From Gnetum montanum (lineage: Eukaryota; Streptophyta; Gnetopsida; Gnetales; Gnetaceae), in the NCBI GenBank assembly GCA_015680685.1, contig MNCI01009443.1, positions 31,994 to 95,993 of the forward strand: a stretch of 64,000 bases of DNA. The letters are read 5' to 3'. The notes below the pieces were generated by a model that ran no database searches, was not told where the DNA came from, and saw only the letters and a list, made by a program, of their open reading frames with translations. The position numbers and the translations under genes are program-made. Positions 34,475 to 45,562 of this stretch are shown here, piece by piece; positions within the stretch are counted from its first letter, which is position 1, and each line of letters opens with the position of its first letter.

Positions 34475-37400
34475 ATGGCAGATAGTCAGGCGAGTCTCCT
34501 CCTTCGCAAGCAACTGAAAGGTATTTGTTTATTCAAGTTTCAGGATTTGGGTTTTTCTCTCTGATATGCTTATTATTTTGGGTTTTCTTTATGTTGCTCG
34601 CCTGTGCAACAATATTGATATGGGAAATCTATCTTCTCATCTTGGGGACCTGGTCTGGTTCTCTGTTAATTCTAGTTGGTTGGTTGCTTTGGTATTTGAA
34701 TTTTGCAGCCAGCGGTTATTGATTTGATGAATTAGCGGTGCCCGAATGGTTGATCGCTGTTACTGTTTACCGACACAATCTTTTCGGATAGTGCCCACCT
34801 TCCCTTTTGGATAGTCTGCTCCATCCGTCTGTGCTATCTTGTCTTGTTTTGCGCTTTGGACAGTTTAATTGGTGCCATGTTCTAGATTTCTGTGTTACTT
34901 TTACGGGCTGTTATCTTTTCTGGGTTCTGGGTTACATAATATACAAGCCCTTTTGTGGAAAGTTTTTATCTTTGTCAATGAGAATGAAAATTTGGATTTG
35001 GTGGAAGGTCTGCAGGCTGCAGAATGTGTAAGAGAGTATATCTTAGAGAGAATATTAATGATCAGGATGTTTTGTGTGACAATTAGGGTTATGACCCTTT
35101 GATTCTGCCGACCTATCTCATTTTGATAAGACCGAAACAGTTTGCTTGTGACCGGATTACAGTTTTACTCTTTGCATTGGTTTGTGACAGACATTGTGAT
35201 GCCCTAATAAATAAATGTATTTCCCTCTTTTTAAAGTAGCATTGCCTTTACCGATACTGTTTGGACAGGATGTTAAGCGTTTGCTCTAGGATGGCGGTTT
35301 TAATAACATACTAACATAAATTACTGGACTTTTTTAATAGGGTATTATAAAATATTTGTTACCCCCACAAAAATAGACTAGTTGACTTTTTTGTAACCGA
35401 ATAGCCCCTGCTTTTTGAGATGATTTAGAAATATTGTAGTTTTGGAGATTCAAGTGCTTCTGTTATGTTTAAAGAAATCAAAATTGCAGTCGTTCTTTGG
35501 AAACATTAAAGTGTGGAGGTTCAACTGCTTTTGTTATGTTTAAACAAATAAAAATTGCACTGGTTCTTCGTTCTTATTGAAAACTGCTGCACCAACTTGA
35601 TATTGTCCACTACAAAGATCAGATACCATAACTTCAATTGAATTTTAGAATTTGGCATTTGTGCCCTGGGAGTCATTTATGCTTGAAACCACACTAAATT
35701 TGTATTTTCACCGTATTTAATATTGAGAACTGCAGTATTTGTATACCAGTACTAGATGTTCTTGTTTCTGGAATTCTCTGACTAAAAATTTTGGAAGTAT
35801 CTGACTAGAAATTATCTATTTTATCGTGTTGGAGAAAATGCAGCACTTTATTAATAAAAAATTATTGGATGTCGTTTTTCAAGATGTAATTTTCTCATGT
35901 TGATGTACTTTTCTAATGCAATTAACTGCTTGGTCTGTTCTGTTATCCCAGAGTTGACAAGGAATCCGGTGGATGGATTTTCAGCTGGCCTTGTTGATGA
36001 TTCCAACCTTTTTGAATGGAATGTGGCTATAATTGGACCCCCTGATACACTGTAGTAAGTTTTAATCAACATGGATTTTTGTTGTTTTATTTTTCATTTA
36101 ATGGTCTAGGAAGTTAACTAGAAGCTATAAGGAAACTAAAGCCGGTGAATTTTATTACAATTATGTGGGGACTCTAGGTACCCAGTTGGATAAATTTGAG
36201 TCACGGTCATTTCATATACATTTCTATGTACAGACCCTTTTTTTTTGGGTCGTACCACCAAATGCCTGCCTGTTTTAGAATGATTGAAATGAAAATTCAG
36301 GTGTTTAGAAGATCTCAACCAAAAGAAAAAAAATGGTTATTAAAATTTAGGGATGAGCATGAAGTGTAAAATGTGGGATGCCTGTGATCCTTTCTTATTA
36401 GTCTTAGAAGGGAGTGATTGCATCCTATTACTGTGTTTGATCGTTCATAGGAGGGAAAAGGAAAATTTCCAATTGTGGATTTACAAGGATCTAATTGATT
36501 AATGTCGCTGTCTCTCAAATGATTCATTAGTTGTACATATTACTGGATCTTCTCGGATGGGCAGTAATGAGAATAGGTTTGAAATAAAAACAGAAAGGAA
36601 ATGATTCAGGCTTGTTCTTTCAGATCTAGCAATATAAGATTTTCTCATGGATGGGAGTTTGGCATTATATTTAATATGTTTTTTTATTAAATATAAATTA
36701 TATCTGTTTGTCTTTTTGTGTATTTTTTCAAACCACATGTAACCTTTTCTATTATTAATGGTTTACAGTGAAGGTGGATATTTCAATGCCATAATGAGCT
36801 TTCCGCCCAACTATCCAAACAGTCCCCCAACTGTAAGATTTACTTCAGAGATGTGGCATCCAAATGGTGAGAATCTTCTTTTAAGGTTGGAAATTTTAGT
36901 TCTAATTTCTTTACTTTCCCCCCAAGATTTTCCTGGTACTTTAGAATCTTTATGTTATTGTCCGGGTCAGAAGAACCTTCTTGTATATTATGCTTCATGT
37001 TGTTTTCAAACTAACATTTACCTCTCATGTGTTCAGTTTATCCGGATGGCCGAGTTTGCATTTCCATTCTTCATGCTCCGGGAGACGATCCTAATGGTTA
37101 TGAGCTTGCTAGTGAACGATGGCTACCTGTTCACACAGTGAGTAATAAAAAGTTTGTCTTTTAGGAATGTCAAAATGAGTTGATTAGTTTTTGTATTAAT
37201 GGAGGTCTATTGATCCTTGCTATATGAATTTGCAGGTTGAGACAATCCTTTTAAGCATTATATCAATGTTGTCGAGTCCTAATGACGAATCACCAGCTAA
37301 TATCGATGCAGCTGTAAGTTACATATGAACCTTAGTGTTTTCTGTTCTATAAGTTATGGGAACAGGATAGTACCAATACCAGAATATTTGGTGTAATTAC

Positions 37401-37535
37401 TATGATCTTATAATCATATGTTATTTTTAACAATTTGTTTTCTTTATATTTTAACAGAAGGAGTGGCGAGAGCACAGAGAGGAATTTAAGAAGAAAGTTG
37501 GCCGAATTGTCAGGCGATCACAAGAAATGATTTAG
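34475..37535 (+). CDS. UBC7-like: Ubiquitin-conjugating enzyme E2, UBC7/UBE2G class (six exons)
   Basis: E2 enzymes take ubiquitin from E1 as a thioester and pass it to a substrate with an E3; Ubc7-class E2s act in ER-associated degradation. Exons: 34475-34520, 35952-36054, 36769-36866, 37037-37137, 37236-37313, 37458-37535. All five introns (1431, 714, 170, 98 and 144 bases) are GT-AG and the phases agree, giving 167 residues, the usual plant UBC7 length. The start [14 protein letters not shown] matches the family. HPN is at residues 80-82 and the catalytic Cys at 90 in GRVCISILH. The 13-residue acidic loop after it ([13 protein letters not shown], 95-107) marks the UBC7/UBE2G/CDC34 classes. 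The C-terminus is RRSQEMI. No stop, frameshift or missing key residue is seen, so the gene is probably functional. The exact paralogue (UBC7, 13 or 14) cannot be told. Confidence 0.95.
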
Positions 37536-39390
37536 AGCTTTGTTGACTTCGAATAGATGTATTCTTTGATAAGTTAGAACTTGTGGATTCAATCATTAGT
37601 GGCTTATTGTCATTTAGGATTGTTGCTCTCCATTACTTGTCCATGATCTTCAGTAAATCTCGTCTTTCCTAGTTTCATGACATAAATGGTCATTGAAGAA
37701 GAATGCACTAGACAATGATGAGAATGAATTTGGACATTTGGACATCGACTATGAATAGACGTGTTTAAATTTCTCTTTCGGATAAACTTCCTTTTAACTA
37801 TAATGTTCTTGTTTTAAGACAAGCAAATGTATTTGGTACTTCTACAGTCCATATCATTCATTTTGGGTAACATCGTATTCTGCAGTGTTTGCCTTGTCTT
37901 CTTTTTAACATTATAGTGGGATTTTTGTCACCAATTTTTTTCTGATGTCAAACCTGCATAGAACGGCTGAGATAGTTCAGTAGTTGGTTAATGTCGTAGA
38001 ATTTTCTATTTTTGTAACGATTAAAGTGGTATCATTTAACATGTTTTGGGAATCCTTGTTCCTCCTTACGTTAAATGAAGATATAAATTAAAATTCTCTG
38101 GCTGAAATTTGTAACAATTACGTTAGGCTTTTAGTAGGCACCAAGAACTATGCACAGAAAAGTACTTCTAGGCTTCCATGTACACGATAATCCGAAATGT
38201 TTGTATGATTGAGTCTGATTTCGCATAGCTGGTTCAATTTGAAGTACATGGCTGTGTGCTTTGTTGACAGTACTGATGCTAGATACATCGAGATGGGTTC
38301 ATGCTAATACCAAGCTGAAAACCGTAGGATATTCGCTGTAAGGTTCTCATGAAGGATTCATGGCATAGCAGTTTGTAAGTTTCTAGGATGGCTTTGTACT
38401 TGTAATATGAACAAATGTGTAGATCATTGCTGAAATTTTTAATTTGAAGTCTCGTTTGGGTTAACATTTTGCATGTTGTGATTGTGAGAGTTGCCCAAAT
38501 TAACATAGCTATGCTATGTTGTGAGACCTTTAAAAAATTTTGCCGGTATTAAGAAGGTAGATTGCTTGTTTCTGTTTCTACAGTGTCTTCAGAGTATTTC
38601 TTGCTTTCTTCATGTGTCTTTGGTGATCTCTTCAGAGTATTTCTTTGCTTGTTTATCTGTCTCTGGTGTTTTCGGTGTTGTTATTTCGATTCTTTTCATA
38701 ATGGTAAACTCGACGTCTCTGTAACATGGACGAAAGGTCATACGTAGGGAAATCCAAGATATTTTTGGGATTACTATGCCAGTTAAAATTTGAGAATTTA
38801 CGGGAGGGGTCATTGTCTTGGGTAACGTTTTTTGAGCTTCGAACAATGAACCTTAAAACCCTGTTTCTGTGGTCAGAATGGGAATATCATTGTGCATACT
38901 ACTTCAAAATAGTGGTTTGGTTGTGGTAATAAGGTGTTTCACCGGCCGTATCAAAGTTGCAGGATTGTTAGGGGTTTTAGTAGAAATAAGAAAAAAATTT
39001 AGATTTCATTAAAATTATTAATGGGAGATTGTATATTTCATGGCCCATCTAACCATGAGGGTTGCATGGGCTTTTCTTATATCTTTTAAGAAGAATTAGA
39101 TTCTTGTTTACGCTTTCATTATATCATCTTTAATTGTCTTTTTCTTTTAATTTTCTTTCACATACTACTTTGTACTATCTTTTTTATATCATTTTTAATT
39201 GTCTTTTTCTTTTAATTTTTTTAATTGTCTTTTTCTTTTAATTTTCTTTCATGATCGAACAATTTAAGATGCTAGTTTAGAAGCTATTTGAAGTTTTTCT
39301 CAACATTCATATAAGCATTTGCATTTTCATCACATTGATTTGTCTTTCATGTGTTAAGTATTACCTCTTGGTTGGTGATTTGATCTCTAT
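37536..39390. other. 3' flank of the UBC gene, no further gene seen
   Basis: The start of this region should be the 3' untranslated part; no single clear polyadenylation signal could be chosen. The rest is A/T-rich, with short frames but no domains. A tract at 39129-39244 contains three copies of TTTAATTGTCTTTTTCTTTT. Confidence 0.5.
39129..39244. repeat. Short T-rich repeat
   Basis: Three near-identical 25-base T-rich copies lie at about 39129, 39194 and 39219; the last two are adjacent. Confidence 0.8.
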
Positions 39391-39439
39391 TTTTAAATTT
39401 AAGATTTATTACCATATAAAATAGTAGGTTTGATTAGCC

Positions 39440-39990
39440 TCTTATGAAAATTTCCTTTTAATTTTATTTGCATTCTTTGATATTAAGATTTTTTAATCAT
39501 ATAAAATACCATTATCCTATAGCTACTTCAATCTTATTTCTTACATGTTTAGAGTATAGACTCAAAGTAGCACAACTATGTGCAAGGAATGACATTTTGG
39601 TTAGATTGGAATTATATTTGGTGAATTTTTGTACTTTTACTAATTTAGGAGCTTTTTGATTCAAAAGTAATATTTTAGAAGTAATATTTACTCAAGATAT
39701 ACCTACCAACACAATATCATTTGCAAATAGCATACACTAAGAGATTTTATTTAGTATTTCTTAGTTAATTCATCCAAACAAATAAAGGGTAAGTGTGTAT
39801 CCTTGATGTATATCTACTATGATTGAAAAATGTGATGTAATCCCATGAGCTATTATAATTTTAGGAGTAGCTTTTTTCATGCATGTTTTGAATTATTTTA
39901 ATATATTTATTAGGGATGTTTTTTTGTTCTACAAGGTTCACTAGATAACATTTCATATATAGAATTGTAAAAGAGGGCAAAAATCAATAA
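39440..39990 (-). pseudogene. LINE (non-LTR) reverse-transcriptase fragment
   Basis: The minus strand reads, in order, NKYIKIIQNMHEKSYS (about 39920-39870), HGITSHF...VDIHQGYTLT..LF (39850-39770), CMLFANDIVLVGIS (39735-39695) and a stretch ending KFTKYNSNLTKMSF. This is the order of plant LINE RT blocks: KYI..I.DMY.GA, GLHQGS.LSPYLF and then the catalytic FADDI. The catalytic FADD has become FAND, and stops and frame changes are present. Neither the LINE 5' part nor its poly(A) end is seen. Confidence 0.6.
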
Positions 39991-40011
39991 GACTAGGGCA
40001 CACCAAATCTT

Positions 40012-40330
40012 TTTACTAGTTACTGAAAGAATTTCGTGGTTGTTACTGTAGTGTACCCAGATATTGCAATGGCTTCTATCCATTTGGTGCAATAGTCAAT
40101 GAAGAAGGCTTCCTATTTGACATGGGTATGATGGGACCCATGAAATCAATTTTCCACAAATCAAATGGTTTTAGCAGTTGAATCCATTGGGATTCCTCAA
40201 ATTTTACTATTACCCCACCATCACATTGGAATTTTTCACAAGATTTGGTAAAGGATTTTGATGGCCATGGGTCTCTTTACATAATGGCTTCAATAAGGCC
40301 TGTCATGAACATTTTGGAGAAATCTTAACT
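40012..40330 (-). pseudogene. Integrase fragment
   Basis: The minus strand shows a zinc-finger end, SFTKSCEKFQCDGG, then FDLWKIDFMGP, then FFIDYCTKWIEAIAI, corresponding to integrase blocks (CD.CQR.G, F.VWGIDFMGP, V.VDY.TKWVEA). A frameshift lies between the second and third blocks. The DNA-cutting core beyond this is missing. Confidence 0.65.
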
Positions 40331-40447
40331 GATCTTCTTCATTTAGGGATCTAAAAAATGAAAGTTCTGAAATTCTGACAAAACCTAATGAAAATAATTA
40401 AAATTTAACTTATCATGAGTCATGGTCTTCAAAAATTAGAGAAATGT

Positions 40448-41651
40448 TGATTAGTGAAAATACCATGAGTGTATCGCAAGGGTAAGAGAAGTTATGGTTT
40501 GATGCAATGATCAATAAATTTGAATTTTTTGGATATAATAAGTTCCAGTGTGTTCACAATAGGTTGTGATGAAGTTACCTTAAGTGAAATTTGTACCATA
40601 AGGTAACCATGGATCGTTGTTGACAAATTGGAGTAACCATGAGACAACCACAAGTCATGGTTGACACCACGAGTCATGGTATGTAAAAATTGATTTCTAC
40701 AATGCCATGAGTTGTGGTGAACTCATGGTCTACAATCTTGTAATACCACAACCTAACCACTAGTTGTGATTAGTTTGAAAAACTTGAATTTCTAAATATT
40801 TTTTATAAAAATCTTTTTGTCAATCAGCTACAATATCATAGCTCTGTGTATGTCATTGTAGATGCAATGTAGTGGGTCATGGTCATGCCTATAAATACCA
40901 ACCTACCATCGTGTCAAAAACAACTTTTGTCCACACTTAGCCAAATTCTTACAATTTGTTTTGATAACTTAGACTTGCTGATAGAATGAATGCCTACAAT
41001 GTGGTGACTAAGAATTGTACAAAGTCTTTATTTACATGGATTATTCTTGGGCACAATTCATGACTGGCAATTAAGATCGAGATTGTTTCTTACCGTTGCA
41101 GCATATCACTTAGTTTAATTTTACTTTTCAACATGTTTACTTTGATTAAGTCCTTTATGTTTTCTTAGTACTTTACTTTTCCAATGTCTTTTAGAAATGC
41201 GATATAAGTATGATTGGTTTTGAGTGTAAAGTGTAACCATTTGATAACCCAGTAGTGACTTCACTTGATTTGCTCAATAGTGGATTCACTTGGTAATCCC
41301 AATAATGGCTACATGAGCCTAGGACATGTACAACAAGCCAAAAACGAATACTTATTGCCATAAGCTAGATCAAATTTACATATTTGTCATCCTTAGATTT
41401 AGACTTTATCTTCATTTTCACTATGTTGACACTTAGCAATATTAAGAGTCAAACATCATCCTATCATATGCCTCACTAAGAGTTAAACTATACAACTTGC
41501 ACTTTGCTAACTCTATGTGAGAAGATAACAATTGCAAATGAAACATCAACTACTCATAAATTTACATTGGTCATCCATAGATTAAAATCAAGTCGCAAGT
41601 GAACACTTGTGACTTATATGATTGAGTGTTGGAATACCCAACTACTCATCA
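40448..41651 (+). repeat. Family-B-like LTR, probably solo, inside the pol remnant
   Basis: It likely starts TGATTAGTG (40448) and clearly ends CTACTCATCA (41651). TATAAATA lies at about 40891. The 3' part shares the family signature (CATATGCCTCACT.A.AGTTAAAC.AT, then a GAACACTTGTGA-type block). Upstream of the TATA box are repeated CCATGA and TCATGG words. No target duplication was found, so the left end is uncertain. Confidence 0.6.
40590..40735 (+). repeat. CCATGA/TCATGG inverted words upstream of the LTR TATA box
   Basis: The clearest pair is AACCATGA (40635-40642) with TCATGGTT (40655-40662). Further copies lie at 40596, 40673, 40704 and 40722. They stand where the GATATC and GCTACGCTA words stand in the other LTRs. 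Confidence 0.65.
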
Positions 41652-42290
41652 ATTTTGAAGTCATATTTGAATGAACCTTGATTTGTTGAAGTCACCTCAA
41701 GTTGCTGAAAATTTTGCAATGAAGAATTTGTTTGATTGATTTGCTTTGTGTGGGGAAATCGATTGGTCCAACTTAATGACCTTTGATCTTCTTAACAGAA
41801 TGATGAATCTGAATTGCAATGAATTTGGTTGAGATACTTTAATGATATTGCTAATAACAATGAGATGAATTGTAAAATTGTAGATGAGAATGTTGGTTAT
41901 TGTTGTTGATTATTGAATGATGTATAAAGATGAATGAATTGTTGATGAATGAAAATTGGTAAAAATAATGTTAATTGATGAAATGTTGACAAAATTGATA
42001 AATTGGAAAAATGTTGTAAGAAATGCAATCTTATAAAGCATCACATATAATCATATTTTTCTACATATTTATAACCAAATGATGGGGCTATAATGGTATA
42101 TGATGGGACAAACCTATTTTAATGAAAATTGAGGTGGAAATTGAATAAACGTGAGAGATTAAGGCCATCATTTAATTACATTTGTCCATCAATCTTTTTG
42201 TAAAATTAAAAATAAGTGAATTTTCTAATTTTGTCCTATATGTCAAGAAAATTCAAATATAAAGTACATGGCTTTGGTCCCTATTTTACA
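41652..42290. other. A/T-rich sequence, nothing recognised
   Basis: Sequence rich in GATGAATTG words, between the LTR and the pol remnant. No primer site follows the LTR end, and no domain was seen. Confidence 0.4.
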
Positions 42291-42489
42291 AAATTGTTAT
42301 TTCTTCTCTTGAGCTTTGGCTTTTATGTGTTGTCTCCATTCTTCTACTTCACTCTGTTGCACTTCCATATATAAATATGACCTTCTATGACCTAATGCTT
42401 GGCTTGTTGAACTTATTTCTTTGCTTTGTTTGTAATCCACATAGTGGACATGAAAATTGAGTTGAGTATGAGTATCCAAAGTGCATGTT

Positions 42490-44290
42490 AGAATGAACAC
42501 TTCAGGAACATATCAATGAACTAGGCCATTTGTACAAATTTTATAAACATTATCGTCTATCTCCATGTAGTGTTTGGGTTGATGTATGAACTATTGCTTA
42601 TTCCATTTCTTTTACTCAATAAGGATTCCTTGCATTTTTAAGTATGTGAGGTACTCATTGAACTATGACTTCGCTATAGTGGATGAAACCATTGTGGCTT
42701 TGACAAATAGTGGCTTATCTAGGAATTAATTAAAGAGATATCCCTCATTGGCCTCCTTGTCTTGTCACAACCAAGACAAATGCTATGCAACAATGTTCTC
42801 ATTACCTTTCTTATCAATCATGGTCAAATCAAATTCCTACAAGATGACCAACCATTATATGACATGAGGGCTAACCATTGGTTTGTTCATTAGGAATTGT
42901 ATAGTAATGTGGTTCGTGTGCACATACACAAGGTATCCTAGCACATAGTATTTGAACTTTTCTAGTACATATAGCACTACCATTAGCTCTATCCCGATGG
43001 TAATGTAGTTGATCTATGCTCCAACAATGATTATACTCACATAGTGGATATAGTATAGGTATTTTTGGTCATCTAACTATGGGAGAATGACTTCCAAGTC
43101 ATAGTTGGATGCATTTGTCATGATGTGAAAAGACTTAGATCAATTTGGAGCTTATAGAATTAGTGTTTTTACAAGTTTTTTCTCCAAAAGTTTAAATTCT
43201 TGTTTGCATTCAATGGTCCACTTAAATGGTGCATCCTTCTTCATTAACTCCACCAACAGCTTAGCAATCTTTGAAAAACTTTTAATTGAATCATATGTAA
43301 TATCCAATTTGTCTAAGAAATGGTCTAACATCTTTAACAGTTTATGGCATCTATGTGATTCCTTGGATGACTTTAATGTTTTCTAGATCCACCTCTATCC
43401 CTCTTTTAAGATATGGTGCCCAAGAACAATACCCTTCTAAACTATCAAGTGGATTTTTTATTAATTGAGCTTAAGATTTGTTTCTACACATCTCTTCAAA
43501 ACCTCCTCAAAACATTCCAAGACTTGTTCAAAATTGGAATTGTAGGTGGAGAGGTTATCCATGAGGACTTCTATAAAACTGCCAATTTGTTTTTGAAAGA
43601 TATTAAGGACAAGGGACTAAAAAATTATGGGATGCACATGCCAAAGGACATCTTCTTTTATTTGAAAGTCCATCAAGGACTTGCAAATGTTGTTTTGGCC
43701 TATTCTTCTAAAGCTATCTAAATTTGATTGTAGTCACTATAGCCATCTAAGAAATTATTGTGCTCTATAATATTCAACACTGGGTTAACATAAAATGATA
43801 TCTGAAGGTTATCATATTTAATAACTTGAAGTTAATAAAAACTTGCCATTAGCTTCTTTTTGTAGGCATGATAATAAGTGAGCTCATCCACTCACTATCT
43901 ACAATAGGATATATGAATCTCACCTTAAGGATCTTTTCAAGTTCTTATTTTACCACTTGCTTCAACTTAGAATTTTACCTACACTATGGTTGACATTTTG
44001 GTTTTATTACAGGATCTATGTAGATTCTATGTTGGCATATGCATGGATCAATACCCATAATTTTGTCATATGACCAAGTAAAGGCTGTTAGTCATCAATT
44101 GATCACATCAAGTAACATTTTCTTCTATTCTTTGATGAGTTGGACATTAATGATTACCAATGTGCTATTATCTATGAACACAAATTCAAGGGACTCTAGT
44201 AATGTCCCGACTCTATCTTTTTTGGGATTTTCAACTTTCCCTAGTCCATTTCTTCTTCTTGACAATGTTTTAATTGGAAACATTTTTGCC
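42490..44290 (-). pseudogene. RT and RNase H of the pol remnant
   Basis: Reading leftwards: LKQVVK, a stop, ELEKILKVRFIYPIVDSEWMS (near 43960-43880); a diverged QIP.ALE..EKT.F.CPFGT.A region; then FIEVLMDNLSTY (43580-43545) in the place of the catalytic F.DD block, followed by FEQVLECFEEVLKRCVETNLKLN. RNase H follows as MTNASNYDLEVIL (about 43130) and ELMVVLYVLEKFKYYVLG (about 42980-42930), with GNENIVA near 42800. Integrase sequence starts before 42490 and is then lost. Many stops; not functional. Confidence 0.7.
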
Positions 44291-44479
44291 TAGTCTACTC
44301 CATTTTATTATTTTTTTATTTAAATATTTGTGAGTATGTCTTGTGATTCTATGCAAATTAAAGACTTACAACTTTCATCTACTATCAATTGTCAAATGTC
44401 TTCTTGCTTTATGATTGTTGCTTATAGGCATTATTGCACTCATGCTTCTTCTACATATGAACTACATGTTTGAATTTTC

Positions 44480-44769
44480 TTATGTTTGAATGCGTAAACC
44501 TTAATCACAAGCGTTTAAGTGTAGATACTTGTTAATCCAGCAATGTATCGTTTGGCACACCCAATGACATAGGCTTGGCAATCCCAAAAGTAGTCTCACA
44601 AAGTCCAAGGCGTATACAGATGATTAAGAGTGGATACTCATTACACGTAGGCTAGTTAGAGTTCACTTTCCGTTGTTCATTAGCTTAATCAATTTACCTC
44701 TTTATCATCATTAAGACTAGCAAAGTAGAATTAGACAACATCATATGCCTCACTTTGGACTAAACCATA
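44480..44769 (+). repeat. Left part of the 5' LTR of copy B4
   Basis: It matches 57970-58266 of the B4 3' LTR closely (for example TAATCCAGCAATGTAT, CGTAGGCTAGTTAGAG and CACTTTGGACTAAACCATA). The rest of this LTR continues at 51803 after nested copy B3. The LTR start is missing; the left edge abuts the pol remnant. Confidence 0.85.
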
Positions 44770-45552
44770 TGATGAGTGGCAAGGTACCCCTACACTCAAC
44801 CATACGAATACGAGCGTCTCACGTGCGATCCGGTCGAACTCTAAGGACTAAGTGCTTACGCGCCTTAATGGAACACTCAAAGTTAATCAATCGTTGTCCT
44901 CCCAAACTTGCTTATATTGTCACGGTTGTATGGTTAAGTAAGTTTGAGGTATATTATTTTTATAACTTTTATCTTTTTAAGGTCTTATGCTAATAGGAGA
45001 AGGTAAGGAGAATTAAGTGGCTAACTTTCATTAACTATTTACTAACTAAGTTCTAGTTGTTCCTAACATCAGTATTCATTCCCACTTCCCACACACATCC
45101 TAAATTAGTGCAACGCTGTTGGTATTACCAAACGCTAATCGTTACTAGGTTACCAAGTGCTACACACATGCTCGAAGTGGTCGTACTGAGTGTACTTAAC
45201 TAGGAGAGTCAAGGGTTAAGAGAGAGAGATTAATTAACTAGGAAAGCATTTAAACATTCAACAATGATTAATTACTATTTAGCTTAGTCCATATGCTGCA
45301 AGGTTTATCATAAAGTTTGTCTTTATTTCCATACACAAATGTGTGCTCAGGTACAATTTGCTCAAATAAAGATCCATTCACTTTAAGACTCCTACTGCAG
45401 GTACATGGAAATTATTCTAACTCTGGAATGGTAAAACTGCTAGAGTTTGGCTAAGTGTCTAAGTCTAAGTGTCTAGAACAAGGAAAGTCGCCTCTTATTT
45501 ATAGAAATTGAGGCAAGCCGCGATATCACATACGCGATATCGTGGCTCATCA
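44770..45552 (-). repeat. 3' LTR of copy B3
   Basis: TGATGAGTGG to GGCTCATCA on the plus strand, 783 bases. The minus-strand TATA box is intact at 45496-45503. The palindrome CGATATCACATACGCGATAT lies at 45520-45541, close to the LTR end. The sequence beyond the end (45553-45562) reads CATGGTGGTA on the minus strand, the likely polypurine tract. Confidence 0.85.
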
Positions 45553-45562
45553 TACCACCATG

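Larger units (their letters stand above)
40012..44290 (-). mobile_element. Gypsy pol remnant: RT, RNase H, integrase, interrupted
   Basis: Reading leftwards from 44290: RT entry, RT palm, RNase H, the start of integrase to about 42490, then unrelated sequence including an LTR (41651-40448), then the integrase zinc-finger end and core (40330-40012). Stops are frequent. No gag or LTRs of its own are seen. The RT style (position of MPFGLCNAPATF-type sequence and ECFEEVLKRC) fits the Athila side of Ty3/Gypsy, so this may come from the autonomous relative of family B. Confidence 0.65.

Noticed and set aside
36758-37141. 127-codon frame as a separate gene
   Set aside because: It is exon 3 of the E2 gene read through intron 3 and then into another frame over exon 4.
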